Assembly (NCBI GenBank): GCA_018831195.1
Contig: JAHJDP010000087.1
Span: 1-64,000, forward strand
Direction: 5' to 3'
Length of the DNA: 64,000 bases
From: Candidatus Eisenbacteria bacterium
GTDB taxonomy: Bacteria > Eisenbacteria > RBG-16-71-46 > CAIMUX01 > JAHJDP01
A program made the translations under genes and the position numbers. Shown in pieces: positions 44,678-53,437 of this stretch. Below the pieces are notes generated by a model. The model searched no databases. It was not told the DNA's origin and saw only the letters and a list, made by a program, of their open reading frames with translations. Each line of letters starts with the position of its first letter. Positions within the stretch are counted from its first letter, which is position 1.

Positions 44678-45787
44678 CTATCTTAGGAGCAGCAACTTCC
44701 CCATCCGTGACCGTTCACCCACCTGTAACCGGTAGAAATAGAGGCCGGATGGCTCCAGTTCAGCGTTCCACGAGGCATGATGACTTCCCGCCGCCCGGAC
44801 GCCGTCAACGAGTGTGGCCCGCTTGCGGCCGGCAATATTATAAATATCGATGTGGACATCGGCCGCGTCTTTAAGTTCATAGGAAAAATGGGCCTTATTC
44901 TTGAATGGGTTGGATCCGGTCTCAAAAACAATTTCAGTACCGGGGGTTACCGCACCCTCAACCGACGTCAGGTCAACCGGCAGAAAATCCACGGAATTTG
45001 TATAGAAATTCGGAACGGCGATCAAATCGTGAACGGCGTCATAATAGATATCGGCGGGTCCGTCATGGCCGGTCGAGAACGTTTCCGGCGGGCCGCTGAG
45101 CGCCGGATCATACCGGAGCACCGCGCTGTAATACCAGCTGGAGATATAAAAGGAACCGCCACTATCAACCGTAATACCATCGACACTGGGGATCTGTGTG
45201 TTCATCACGACAGAGACCGATGAATCAGCGATATCGATCGCTTTCATCGGGTAACCGGCTTCGTTCTGCATGACGGTGAGAAGGCGGTCATTCGGCGCAT
45301 CAAAGATGATACCGTTCGGCATATTCAGATCCGCATCCACAAAAACAGACCAGCTGTGATCGGGCCGGATTTTATAGATTTTGCTGTTATAGAAATCAGT
45401 CACATAGAGATTGCCGCTGTCGTCGGATGTGATGCCATTGAGCATCCCCGGATCCGTGATCCAAATACTTGCGATCCTTTCGCCCGTTTCCAGATCGAAG
45501 CCGATGAGCGCGATATCAGGCTCCCCGCTCGATGCAACATAAAGAATGCCGTTTAAAATGTGCAATCCGGCGATCTTGGTGAGAGACGTATTGAAATAGG
45601 ATTGTTGATGCGCTGCATCGATCGCGACAATACTGCCGTCGCCGTAGTTCGAGACGAGATAGCGATCCCGCGGGGCGTCATAAACAACGCTCTCGGGTTG
45701 ATTCAGAAGATTTTGGGCATGACCCGGAAGGGCCGGCAATCCGCTGAAAACCAAGGCGAGAAGAAGCACTGAAATCAAGATTCTCAT
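44678..45787 (-). CDS. Secreted SMP-30/NHL-like beta-propeller with FlgD-like C-terminus
   Basis: 369 residues. The signal peptide ends LPGHAQN. The propeller carries repeats such as VVYDAPRDRYLVSNYGDGSIVAID and GITSDDSGNLYVTDFYNSKIYKI, as in SMP-30/gluconolactonase and NHL-repeat proteins. The FlgD-like tail (GSNPFKNKAHFSYEL, SGLYFYRLQVG, ending GKLLLLR) matches the other secreted proteins here. The SD GGGAGG sits only 6 nt before ATG and is buried in a predicted stem (45794-45852), so translation or transcription is probably controlled by the leader. Enzymatic activity is not established. Confidence 0.85.
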   Translation of the reverse strand: MRILISVLLLALVFSGLPALPGHAQNLLNQPESVVYDAPRDRYLVSNYGDGSIVAIDAAHQQSYFNTSLTKIAGLHILNGILYVASSGEPDIALIGFDLETGERIASIWITDPGMLNGITSDDSGNLYVTDFYNSKIYKIRPDHSWSVFVDADLNMPNGIIFDAPNDRLLTVMQNEAGYPMKAIDIADSSVSVVMNTQIPSVDGITVDSGGSFYISSWYYSAVLRYDPALSGPPETFSTGHDGPADIYYDAVHDLIAVPNFYTNSVDFLPVDLTSVEGAVTPGTEIVFETGSNPFKNKAHFSYELKDAADVHIDIYNIAGRKRATLVDGVRAAGSHHASWNAELEPSGLYFYRLQVGERSRMGKLLLLR

Positions 45788-45852
45788 AAAAAACCTCCCG
45801 GCCGGAATGTTGTTCAGCCCGCTGGTATGAGTACGGGCCGAAGGCCGGGAGG
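45788..45852 (-). promoter_or_regulatory. Terminator-like stem that contains the ribosome-binding site of the next gene
   Basis: In the minus-strand RNA, CCTCCCGGCC (45852-45843) pairs perfectly with GGCCGGGAGG (45803-45794). The 3' arm includes the Shine-Dalgarno GGGAGG and is followed by six U (45793-45788) directly before the AUG at 45787. The 39-nt loop can hold a GCCCG/CGGGC hairpin. A competing upstream hairpin, GAGGG-AAA-CCCTC, uses part of the same 5' arm. This is the layout of an attenuator or riboswitch expression platform. No known riboswitch class is recognised. Confidence 0.65.
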
Positions 45853-45898
45853 GTTTCCCTCACAAGCCATCTTGCCTGCGCCGGCGCTACTCACCGGT

Positions 45899-45913
45899 CT
45901 CAGATTATCTGAG
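45899..45913 (-). other. Short hairpin at the stop of the dockerin-like gene
   Basis: CTCAGA (45899-45904) and TCTGAG (45908-45913) pair around the TTA complement of the stop codon. It may belong to the leader of the following gene or aid termination. There is no T run. Confidence 0.3.
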
Positions 45914-47713
45914 CAAAATCATCCGCGTCTTCGCGCATCCCCTTGATGAGGAGAGCTTCACAAAATAGACGCCGGATGGAACATCCTCCCCGCGATCCGA
46001 CCGCGTATCCCACTGAAGGAGGCTCCCCGAATCCAGTGATCCCTTATAAAGATGCCGGACAAGGCGGCCGGCCACATCGAATATCCCGACATCCGTCGGG
46101 ATCGCTTCATCGAGATTGAAGGTCAGTGATACATTGTGGCCCGCCGGATTAGGGCTGCAGGTGATCCTCACCGGGATCAGATCCGCAACCGTCCAATCGC
46201 CCACTCCCGACAACCCGCAACCGAGGGAATCATACCCGGCGTCTACATTAATACCGCCCGAGGCGATCATTCTGAATCCCATACGGCGGAGTGGATCTCT
46301 CTGCGCCCAACTAAGAGTTCTCGCCCCGCAGCCGTTGACCCAAATGCGTCCCGGTGTGGCATCGGTCAGATAAAATGTAACACCCAAGACATCATGTGGG
46401 CCGCTATCCATGGGAGGCAGCAATGGATAGGCGCCGTCTTCAAGAACCAGGGTCGTGGGATAAGCGGTGTTGTCGATATTGATATTGGGTGTGACCAGCA
46501 CGCAGAGGTCAATCCCGGCAATCCCGTCGCAGCCTTCAACAACAACATGCGCCGTGGCGGGTTGATAGGGGGCCAGATCGATCCGGTCGAGATCGTCCGT
46601 AGGGTCGGCAGAGAAATTGATTCGGACGGTTCCCGCGCAGCTATCCGGAACCACGCCGCAGGTGGCGCAGGGTGTTACCGGTCCATGCTGAAAGAAACTA
46701 TCGGAGAAGACCAGAAAATCCTCGATCCCCACCACGCCGTTGTCATTGAAATCCGCGCTGGGATCGTAACTCCCGCCATAGGCTTCACCAAAGAGAACAA
46801 GATCCAGAAGATCGACCCAGCAATCGTGATTCATTTCAGTCCAACCGGTCGTCTGATAAGCATCCTGGCCGCAGAATTCGCACGGTTCAAAATCCCACGC
46901 GCCATCGCCGCAGTATGGTTCCTGCGGGCCGCAGTTGCCCAAGGAATCAGGCGGCGGATAGGCGTTGATCCCCCCGAAGGCCACCGTCTCAAAATTCATG
47001 AGCCGAGGCGGATTGACCTGAGCCCATTGAAGCCCCTGGTTGGAATGCATTGTACAATCTCTGATCTTCACCCAGGCCGGCTCGCTGTCGGTGACATAGG
47101 CATGAAACTCCCCCTGATATCTCGCCGGTGAGCCGTCCGATGGGGTCATCCCCCATAGAGCCTCGGTCGAAAAATCGCCTTCGACATTACTCGAGGCGTA
47201 GAAACAGGCATCCGCGGATGTCATACCAACGCACCCCTCAAGGACAATAAAAACTCTGAATTCCTCGAAGGGCGCAATATCGATTCGATCAACGTCCTCC
47301 TCGGCATCCATCGAAAAATTGATTCTTGCGATCCCCATGCAGCTGTCGGGCACAACGCCGCAGGGGTCGCAGGGATCCACCTCATAGTCATGAAAATAGC
47401 TGGTGCCGAACAAATAATAATCGCCGGCATTAACAAAGCCATCATCATTAAAATCGGCGCTGGCCGTCCAATAGGATCCAAGGAACGGCTGCGCGAAGAT
47501 CCCGAAATCGACAATGTTGACGATGCAATCATGCGTCATATCCGTATAAACAAAACCGGATTCCCAGTAGCAATCCTGGCCGCAATACTCGCAGGCTTCC
47601 CAGATATGGTCGCCGCAAGAGCGGTCAACTGCGATCACGGCGGGCGAAAGAAAGAGAAGACATCCAATGATAAAGAGGAATATAAAGGGATGAAGAGGCC
47701 GGCGGCTGTTCAT
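45905..47713 (-). CDS. Secreted dockerin-like protein with duplicated modules and FlgD-like C-terminus
   Basis: 602 residues; SD GGAGGTG precedes ATG 47713. After the signal peptide (ends SPAVIAVD) come two copies of a module of about 240 residues. Each has a Cys-rich entry (CGDHIWEACEYCGQDC / CGDGAWDFEPCEFCGQD), two calcium-loop-like dockerin repeats (DMTHDCIVNIVDF and DFNDDGFVNAGDY; MNHDCWVDLLDLVLF and DFNDNGVVGIEDF), a CGVVPDSC linker and a beta-sandwich (GIARINFS, RIDIAPF). An FlgD-like tail ends TRMILLR. Dockerin loops bind calcium and often cohesins; no cohesin gene is visible here. Confidence 0.85.
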   Translation of the reverse strand: MNSRRPLHPFIFLFIIGCLLFLSPAVIAVDRSCGDHIWEACEYCGQDCYWESGFVYTDMTHDCIVNIVDFGIFAQPFLGSYWTASADFNDDGFVNAGDYYLFGTSYFHDYEVDPCDPCGVVPDSCMGIARINFSMDAEEDVDRIDIAPFEEFRVFIVLEGCVGMTSADACFYASSNVEGDFSTEALWGMTPSDGSPARYQGEFHAYVTDSEPAWVKIRDCTMHSNQGLQWAQVNPPRLMNFETVAFGGINAYPPPDSLGNCGPQEPYCGDGAWDFEPCEFCGQDAYQTTGWTEMNHDCWVDLLDLVLFGEAYGGSYDPSADFNDNGVVGIEDFLVFSDSFFQHGPVTPCATCGVVPDSCAGTVRINFSADPTDDLDRIDLAPYQPATAHVVVEGCDGIAGIDLCVLVTPNINIDNTAYPTTLVLEDGAYPLLPPMDSGPHDVLGVTFYLTDATPGRIWVNGCGARTLSWAQRDPLRRMGFRMIASGGINVDAGYDSLGCGLSGVGDWTVADLIPVRITCSPNPAGHNVSLTFNLDEAIPTDVGIFDVAGRLVRHLYKGSLDSGSLLQWDTRSDRGEDVPSGVYFVKLSSSRGCAKTRMILLR

Positions 47714-47783
47714 GGGACACCTCCGAAAGATTAATGTCTGGCCAAGGATCTTATTTTAATAACAACAGAATGACGACACGAGT

Positions 47784-47829
47784 CTTTCAAACCAAGCTTA
47801 TTATAGGCGGTTTTGGGGAGATTTGAAAG
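47784..47829. repeat. Inverted repeat upstream of the dockerin-like gene
   Basis: CTTTCAAA (47784-47791) and TTTGAAAG (47822-47829) are perfect inverted 8-mers 30 nt apart, about 70-115 nt before the start codon at 47713. It could be an operator pair or part of a leader fold. The remaining 223-nt gap between genes holds no coding sequence I trust. Confidence 0.35.
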
Positions 47830-47936
47830 ATCCAAGATAGCGGCGGGACAGCGGGCCGATCATCCGCGTGCTCTCGATGGCGGGAATGAGATTCATCGGG
47901 GGTCGCCGGCCGCTTACAGTGTATGCAACGCCGCCG

Positions 47937-49217
47937 TCAGGAGGGTATCAACCGGTAATACCGCCGCTTGCCGAGACGGATCATGAGTCCATCGCCGCCC
48001 TTGGCTTTCACCATCTCCGGATCGAAAAGGGCCGCGACATCGCCGACCGTCTCCTGTTCGACATAGAATCCACCCTGCTGGATCAGGCGCCGCGCTTCGC
48101 CCTTCGATTTGGTTAGATTGAGCGCCGCCAGAGCGTCAATCCAGGTCGGACCATTGCGCATGAGATCATCCGTCACTTTAACAATTTGAATTTCATCGGG
48201 CGCGGCCTTCTCTTGTACGACCCGGCGGAAATGTTCCTCAGCCTCCTTCGCCGCGGCCGCTCCGTGGTACATTTCAACCAGCCGTCCGGCAAGGCGCTTC
48301 TTAATCTCCATCGGATTGCCGCCGCTCTTCAGCTCGGCCAGAATCTTGTCGATCTCATCCATCGGCCAGCCCGAGGTGAGTTCCACATAGGCCGGCAATT
48401 GCTCGTCGGAGACCCGCATCGTCTTCCCGAACATATCCTCAGGCGTGCTGCGGATATCGATTGTGTTGCCGTATGACTTAGACATTTTCCGCCCGTCGGT
48501 CCCATCGATGAGCGGTACGGTGATCATGACATGAGGCCGTGCTCCGAAATGTTTTTGTATCTCACGGCCGGCGAGAAGATTGAAATGCTGATCGTAAGCG
48601 CCGACCTGCACATCGCATTCGAGCGCGTGCGCATCGTATCCCTGCATGAGGGCGTAGAGCGACTCATGAAAGCGCAGGCTTTCGCCGCGATCCAGCCGGT
48701 CTTTAAAATCCCGCCGGCTGATAATCTGGCGCAGAGGGAAAATGGAGGCGAGTTCTACAATATCGGCAAACTGCAGTTTCGCCAGCCACTCGCCGTTGTA
48801 ACGAACCTCGGTCTTCTCCTCATCCAGCACCTTGAAGGCCTGTTCGCAGTAGGTCTTGGCGAGCCCCAGCACTTCTTCGTGTGTAAAACGGCGGCGCGTT
48901 TTGTCTTGTCCCGTCGGATCGCCGATCATGGCGGTGTAATCACCGATGAGAAAGATAACCTGATGCCCCAGCTCCTGAAACTGGCGGAGCTTTTGCAGCG
49001 GGACAAAGTGACCGACATGAAGATTCGGGCTGGTCGGATCGACACCGAGATAAATCCGCAGCTGCTTTCCCTCTTTGAGAATCTCCCGCAGCTCCTCGGT
49101 CATCTGCTCGCGCAGCGTCTTCTCCGTTGGAGCCGTATCCCAATTGACCTCATCCGCAAACTGCGTTCCCCGCAACAGAATGGAGAGTTGCTCATCGATC
49201 GAAAGCTTTGTCGCCAC
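47937..49217 (-). CDS. tyrS: Tyrosyl-tRNA synthetase
   Basis: 426 residues. The class I signatures are present: HVGH (the HIGH box, in PTSPNLHVGHFVPL) and KMSKS (in GRKMSKSYGNTI). A C-terminal S4-like RNA-binding domain follows (DALAALNLTKSKGEARRLIQQGGFYV). It attaches tyrosine to tRNA-Tyr in the cytoplasm. The start codon is GTG at 49217, with AAGGAGGAG about 10 nt upstream. It is the last gene after archease and rtcB on the same strand (61 nt after rtcB). Confidence 0.97.
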   Translation of the reverse strand: MATKLSIDEQLSILLRGTQFADEVNWDTAPTEKTLREQMTEELREILKEGKQLRIYLGVDPTSPNLHVGHFVPLQKLRQFQELGHQVIFLIGDYTAMIGDPTGQDKTRRRFTHEEVLGLAKTYCEQAFKVLDEEKTEVRYNGEWLAKLQFADIVELASIFPLRQIISRRDFKDRLDRGESLRFHESLYALMQGYDAHALECDVQVGAYDQHFNLLAGREIQKHFGARPHVMITVPLIDGTDGRKMSKSYGNTIDIRSTPEDMFGKTMRVSDEQLPAYVELTSGWPMDEIDKILAELKSGGNPMEIKKRLAGRLVEMYHGAAAAKEAEEHFRRVVQEKAAPDEIQIVKVTDDLMRNGPTWIDALAALNLTKSKGEARRLIQQGGFYVEQETVGDVAALFDPEMVKAKGGDGLMIRLGKRRYYRLIPS

Positions 49218-49278
49218 CAGCCTGTCTCCTCCTTATGAACCAACCCGCGCGCCAACCTCCACGCCACGCCAAAGATGC

Positions 49279-50727
49279 CTATCCCTTAATCACTCCGATC
49301 GGCCTGAGACGGGCGACCTTAAGGCTGATTCCCGCCAGCTCCATCGTATCGACCACATCGGCCACATTTTTATAAGCGCCCCGCATCTCTTCGGCCAGGG
49401 TGCGGCGCCCCTGAGCCATGACGGTAATCCCCTCCTCCGACAATTCAGCAGCAAGATCCCTCCCGGCAAAGGTCTTCACCGCCTGCGTCCGGCTCATCAC
49501 GCGGCCGGCCCCGTGCGCCGTGCTGCCAAAAGTTTCCTCGAGGCTCTTGGGTGTCCCCACCGCGAGGTAGGAGCAGGAGCCCATATCCCCCGGAATGATG
49601 ATCGGCTGCCCGACGCTACGGCCGGGCCGGGTCCCCTGCGGCCAGAAAGCGCGCGTGGCCCCCTTGCGATGCACACAGAGCCGCCGGGTCTTGCCGCCGA
49701 CCTGGTGATTTTCGAGCTTCGCAATATTGTGGCAGACATCATAGACGAGACTTAATCCCAGGTCGCGCGGATGGCAGCTCAGCCCCTCCAAAAAGGCCTT
49801 CTCGGCTAAGTGCATGATAGTCTGTCGATTAGCCCAGGCGTAATTGGCCGCCGCAAACATTGCCGCCAGATAGCCACGCCCCTCTTCCGATTCCACCGGT
49901 GCGCAGGCTAACTGGCGGTCTGGTATCTCTATATTATATCGACGGATAGCCCGTCCCATCAATTTTAGATAATCATCGCAGATCTGGTATCCAAAGCCGC
50001 GGGAGCCGGTATGGATCATGAGAGTGATCTGTCCTTCGCGGATGCCGAATTCTCGTGCCGCCTCGGGATGATAGATCTCTTCCACCACCTCGATCTCGGC
50101 AAAATGATTGCCCGAGCCGAGGGTGCCGACCTGCTCCGACCCGCGGTCCATCGCCCGTTGACTGACCCTGTCGGGGTCCGCCCCGGGTAAGGATCCGCCA
50201 TCTTCAATGAAGTTTAGATCATCGGATTTCCCATAGCCGCGCTTGACGGCCCATCGGGCGCCGTTCTTGATCAGGTCGAGCATTTCCTGGTGGCCGGCCC
50301 TTTTAACGGCGCCGTGCGAACCGACGCCGCACGGGATATGGCGGAACATTGAGGCGACCAGCTTCTGGATCTTCGGCTGCACATCTTCCAGCTGCAGCTG
50401 CGTCGTCGCCAAACGAACGCCGCAATTGATATCGTATCCGACGCCGCCCGGAGAAATGACACCCCCCGCCGCCGGATCGGTAGCCGCCACGCCGCCGATC
50501 GGGAAACCGTATCCCCAATGGATATCGGGCATCGCGAGAGAATATCCGACAATCCCCGGAAGATGAGCGACGTTCGCGACCTGCTCCAATCCGCCTTCTG
50601 AACGCAGCTGTTCCAGTAGCGGCTTGGTAGCGTAAATCCGACCCGGAACGCGCATTTTTCCCGTTTTGGGGATTTCCCACAACCAATCTTTAACGCGTTC
50701 TAATTTTATGGGAGGACCGGATTTCAT
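49279..50727 (-). CDS. rtcB: RNA-splicing ligase RtcB
   Basis: 482 residues from ATG 50727 (MKSGPPIKLERVKDWLWEIPK); the longer upstream frame reads poorly and the trimmed length matches the family. It has the metal-binding DINCGVR, GSGNHFAEIEV and HTGSRGFGYQIC motifs, and the guanylylated histidine in AHGAGRVMSR. RtcB joins 2',3'-cyclic phosphate and 5'-OH RNA ends using GTP and Mn2+, in tRNA splicing or RNA repair. Archease, its activator, is encoded upstream on the same strand. Confidence 0.97.
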   Translation of the reverse strand: MKSGPPIKLERVKDWLWEIPKTGKMRVPGRIYATKPLLEQLRSEGGLEQVANVAHLPGIVGYSLAMPDIHWGYGFPIGGVAATDPAAGGVISPGGVGYDINCGVRLATTQLQLEDVQPKIQKLVASMFRHIPCGVGSHGAVKRAGHQEMLDLIKNGARWAVKRGYGKSDDLNFIEDGGSLPGADPDRVSQRAMDRGSEQVGTLGSGNHFAEIEVVEEIYHPEAAREFGIREGQITLMIHTGSRGFGYQICDDYLKLMGRAIRRYNIEIPDRQLACAPVESEEGRGYLAAMFAAANYAWANRQTIMHLAEKAFLEGLSCHPRDLGLSLVYDVCHNIAKLENHQVGGKTRRLCVHRKGATRAFWPQGTRPGRSVGQPIIIPGDMGSCSYLAVGTPKSLEETFGSTAHGAGRVMSRTQAVKTFAGRDLAAELSEEGITVMAQGRRTLAEEMRGAYKNVADVVDTMELAGISLKVARLRPIGVIKG

Positions 50728-50834
50728 CGAGCGCCTGCTTTTAAATAAGCCCCCGGCGGCGTCATAGCAATGTGTCGCCGCTTTTACGAAAATTCGAATC
50801 GATTTACCGAAAATGAGACAAAACCGGAAAAGGT

Positions 50835-51377
50835 TCAAGTATCCAAAATCAACGCGACGCGATAGATGATTTTTCCACCGGCTGGGTTCTCAGACCTGAT
50901 CTTCAGATTATGATAGGTCGCCGCCTTGATATCGGTGTAGGCCTCGTGCCGGCCGGGATCCCACATCTCCCCGGTGATCACGCCCTCAAGGCGCCAAACA
51001 TTTTCAACCCCGGCCTTTTCCACATCCGCCTTTTCTGGATCCTGCTCTCCTGGTTCTTGCTTTGACGGCGGCAAAATTCTCACCTGAAATCGCCGGCCTA
51101 TAAAACCCGATCCGGACCAGAGATAGAGGAATTCCTGCAACCACGAAACAAGCAGCTCCTCCAGATCCCAACCTTCAACCTCGACGCGGCGCTGAACCAA
51201 TGGATCAATCCGAGTGATGTCGACCGAGAGGGAGGCGACGCCTTCCGCCGCCTGCTCGAAGAGGCCCTCCAAGGTCGGCGCCCAAACCCGCAGACCGATA
51301 TCGGCGGTATGATCCATCACCTCCCATCCCGCTGCGGGGTCGCCCGTTGCATCATTTTCCGGCTCAAAATCCGTCAT
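50835..51377 (-). CDS. Archease, RtcB cofactor
   Basis: 180 residues. The core begins with the archease signature VMDHTADIGLRVWAPTLEGLFEQAAEG and ends with the conserved strand VALILDT. Compared with the usual length of about 140 it has an N-terminal extension of about 18 residues and a charged insert near residues 108-130 (KQEPGEQDPEKADVEKAG). Archease speeds RtcB guanylylation and multiple turnover. It lies 107 nt upstream of rtcB and is divergent from the small gene at 51486. Confidence 0.93.
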   Translation of the reverse strand: MTDFEPENDATGDPAAGWEVMDHTADIGLRVWAPTLEGLFEQAAEGVASLSVDITRIDPLVQRRVEVEGWDLEELLVSWLQEFLYLWSGSGFIGRRFQVRILPPSKQEPGEQDPEKADVEKAGVENVWRLEGVITGEMWDPGRHEAYTDIKAATYHNLKIRSENPAGGKIIYRVALILDT

Positions 51378-51485
51378 CGATCCGCTCTTCCCCTGTCATC
51401 AGGGCTGGGTTATCTTTGGAGAGTAACCGAACTTAAAATAAATCTCGCGCAGATCAACCGCGATTACCAGGGAAGGAAGGCCGAA

Positions 51486-51860
51486 ATGGAAGGACAAACG
51501 ATTACGATACGAAAATTCCTGGATCAATTTGCCGTCGTTGAGGGGACGATTTTTAATATCGGCCATGAATCTGCATCGGTGGATCTCAACGGCACTTTTC
51601 GATGGTCGGATGAGGGGGATTGGGTCAGCCTGGTGCGCAAGGGCTGCGGGTGTGAAATACATTTAAAAAAGTCTGCTCTTTGCAATATTGTTCTCGGCAG
51701 TACACAGACCGGTTTCGGCGGCAATCCTTTCATGGATGTTGTTGACGAGGAAGGACGGCGAATCCTACGGGTTTACCTCCACACTCCTGAGGCTCAAAAG
51801 GTTGTACAGGCTCTTCGTGAGAAAATGGGAAATCCGGAATCGATTGCCATCAAACATTGA
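51486..51860 (+). CDS. Conserved-looking small protein of unknown function
   Basis: 124 residues from ATG 51486 (GGAAGG just upstream). It has no signal peptide. The sequence is beta-rich (ITIRKFLDQFAVVEGTIFNIGHESASVDLNG, GCGCEIHLKKSALCNIVLG, VYLHTPEAQKVVQALREKM). It contains a GCGC and another Cys about 11 residues later, which might bind a metal or haem. No family is recognised with confidence. It precedes the nine-haem cytochrome by 40 nt on the same strand, so a role in haem handling is possible but unproven. Confidence 0.5.
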   Translation: MEGQTITIRKFLDQFAVVEGTIFNIGHESASVDLNGTFRWSDEGDWVSLVRKGCGCEIHLKKSALCNIVLGSTQTGFGGNPFMDVVDEEGRRILRVYLHTPEAQKVVQALREKMGNPESIAIKH

Positions 51861-51900
51861 TTCGGGCGATTCATTTACCGAGGTTCATAGGAGGTGCAAT

Positions 51901-53394
51901 GTGAAAAAAGGTTTCTTGGCCCTCGGTTTGTTATCGCTTCTTCTTCTGCTCGGATGCGGTGACGATAATGAATGTCCCGCCATTCCCGATCCCGCAGTGA
52001 AAATCACCTACATGGCCTATTACCCTGATTCAGTCAGCGTCGGCGGTCTCGTCGATTTGGCGGTAGAAGCGACAGGCAATGACCTGACCTATGAGTGGAC
52101 CGCCACCTCCGGATCCTTTTTGGATGATGAGGGGGATTACGCGACCTGGAAGGCCCCCGATGAACCGACTACGGCAAGGATCACCGCCGTCGTCTCCAGT
52201 CCCGATGGGACGGCGGCGCGATCGGTTATCGTGGCCGTCGCCATGTATATCCCTGAAGCGCGGCCCTACTATCTGAGCGCCGCGACCTGCGCCGAATGTC
52301 ATTTTGATGATCCTGAATACCGTCAATGGCTGGGATCGGGGCATGCCAAGGCCTGGGCCGACTTGGGATCAAGCGCTCCATTGCAGTTCGAATGTTATGG
52401 ATGCCACACGGTCGGTTACAATGACGCCGATGCCAACGGCGCCTATCTTAACAACGGCGGATACGACGAAACCGCCGTTGAGAGGCTCACTAATGTACAA
52501 TGCGAGTCCTGCCACGGACCGCTAGGCGGACCCAGCGATTTCAGCGGGATTGTCGACCATGACAGCCAGCGGCTCGGCTCGGAACTCATGGGGATGGGAA
52601 CGGCCGAAAATCCCACCGGCTGCGGCGTTTGCCACTCGGGTTATCATAGGGATTATGCCGCGGAATGGCGGGCGACCGGCCACGCGCGCAGCCACGCAAC
52701 AGAGGGCGTCGCCGGAGATCCGACCTGCACGCCGTGTCATACCGGCGAAGGATTCGTTGATGAATTTGTCCACGGCACCGGAGCCGGAATCTACGGCGAG
52801 GATACGATCCCGCTGACCTGTGTCGTCTGCCACGATCCCCACGATCCCACACATCAGGGGATGCTTCGCGAAGAACATGCCGATCTTCTCTGCGTGAAGT
52901 GCCACACATCGGATGACGCCCTGCTGGCGGGCGCACCGCATCACCCTCAGGTCGATCTCTTGAAAGGCGATGGCGCCGTCGAGTATGCCGGTGCGGCCTA
53001 TACAAACTCACCCCATCGGGATGATGTGCCCGATCTCTGCGCGACGTGCCATTTGACAAAGAAACCCTACGAAAGCCCGGTTTCGCCGGACTACACGCAT
53101 CATGACTACGCGCCGCGGCCGGAATCCTGCGCCGAATGCCACAACGATGTGGGGGACGCCGCGTCGCTGGATGATCTGGAATTTCTCACCGATGCCCGCG
53201 CGGCGATCGATTTGTTGATCGATGAGCTGGAAGCGGAGCTGGAAGCGGCCGCCTCCGACACGACGCAGGCTTATATCGACGCCTTGTATAACTTGGAATT
53301 CGTGAAGGGCGACGGCAGCCGGGGAGCGCATAATTTTCTTTACGCAAAGAGCGTCCTGGAAGCGGCCATCGACAATTTTGACCCGGGAAAATAG
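51901..53394 (+). CDS. Nine-haem lipoprotein cytochrome c with N-terminal Ig-like domain
   Basis: 497 residues from a GTG start at 51901, with GGAGGTG about 5 nt upstream. Lipoprotein signal (lipobox LLLGC). An Ig/PKD-like domain of about 85 residues (VKITYMAYYPDSVSVGG...EWTATSGSF) precedes the haem region. Nine CxxCH motifs are present: CAECH, CYGCH, CESCH, CGVCH, CTPCH, CVVCH, CVKCH, CATCH, CAECH. Order and spacing recall cytochrome c554-like and other multihaem proteins. The C-terminus is a helical coil (LIDELEAELEAAASDTTQAYID). It would carry electrons in the periplasm or on the cell surface. Confidence 0.92.
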   Translation: MKKGFLALGLLSLLLLLGCGDDNECPAIPDPAVKITYMAYYPDSVSVGGLVDLAVEATGNDLTYEWTATSGSFLDDEGDYATWKAPDEPTTARITAVVSSPDGTAARSVIVAVAMYIPEARPYYLSAATCAECHFDDPEYRQWLGSGHAKAWADLGSSAPLQFECYGCHTVGYNDADANGAYLNNGGYDETAVERLTNVQCESCHGPLGGPSDFSGIVDHDSQRLGSELMGMGTAENPTGCGVCHSGYHRDYAAEWRATGHARSHATEGVAGDPTCTPCHTGEGFVDEFVHGTGAGIYGEDTIPLTCVVCHDPHDPTHQGMLREEHADLLCVKCHTSDDALLAGAPHHPQVDLLKGDGAVEYAGAAYTNSPHRDDVPDLCATCHLTKKPYESPVSPDYTHHDYAPRPESCAECHNDVGDAASLDDLEFLTDARAAIDLLIDELEAELEAAASDTTQAYIDALYNLEFVKGDGSRGAHNFLYAKSVLEAAIDNFDPGK

Positions 53395-53413
53395 GATTAT
53401 AAGAATTGAGTCG

Positions 53414-53436
53414 GACGCCGCAGGTCTTCCGGCGTC
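53414..53436. terminator. Possible bidirectional terminator hairpin
   Basis: GACGCCG (53414-53420) and CGGCGTC (53430-53436) form a 7-bp stem with a 9-nt loop between the convergent cytochrome and lipoate-ligase genes. No strong T run follows on either strand. Confidence 0.4.
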
Positions 53437-53437
53437 A

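Noticed and set aside
46136-47131. Plus-strand frame of 331 residues inside the dockerin-like gene
   Set aside because: Antisense shadow of a gene with clear signal peptide, calcium loops and sorting domain.
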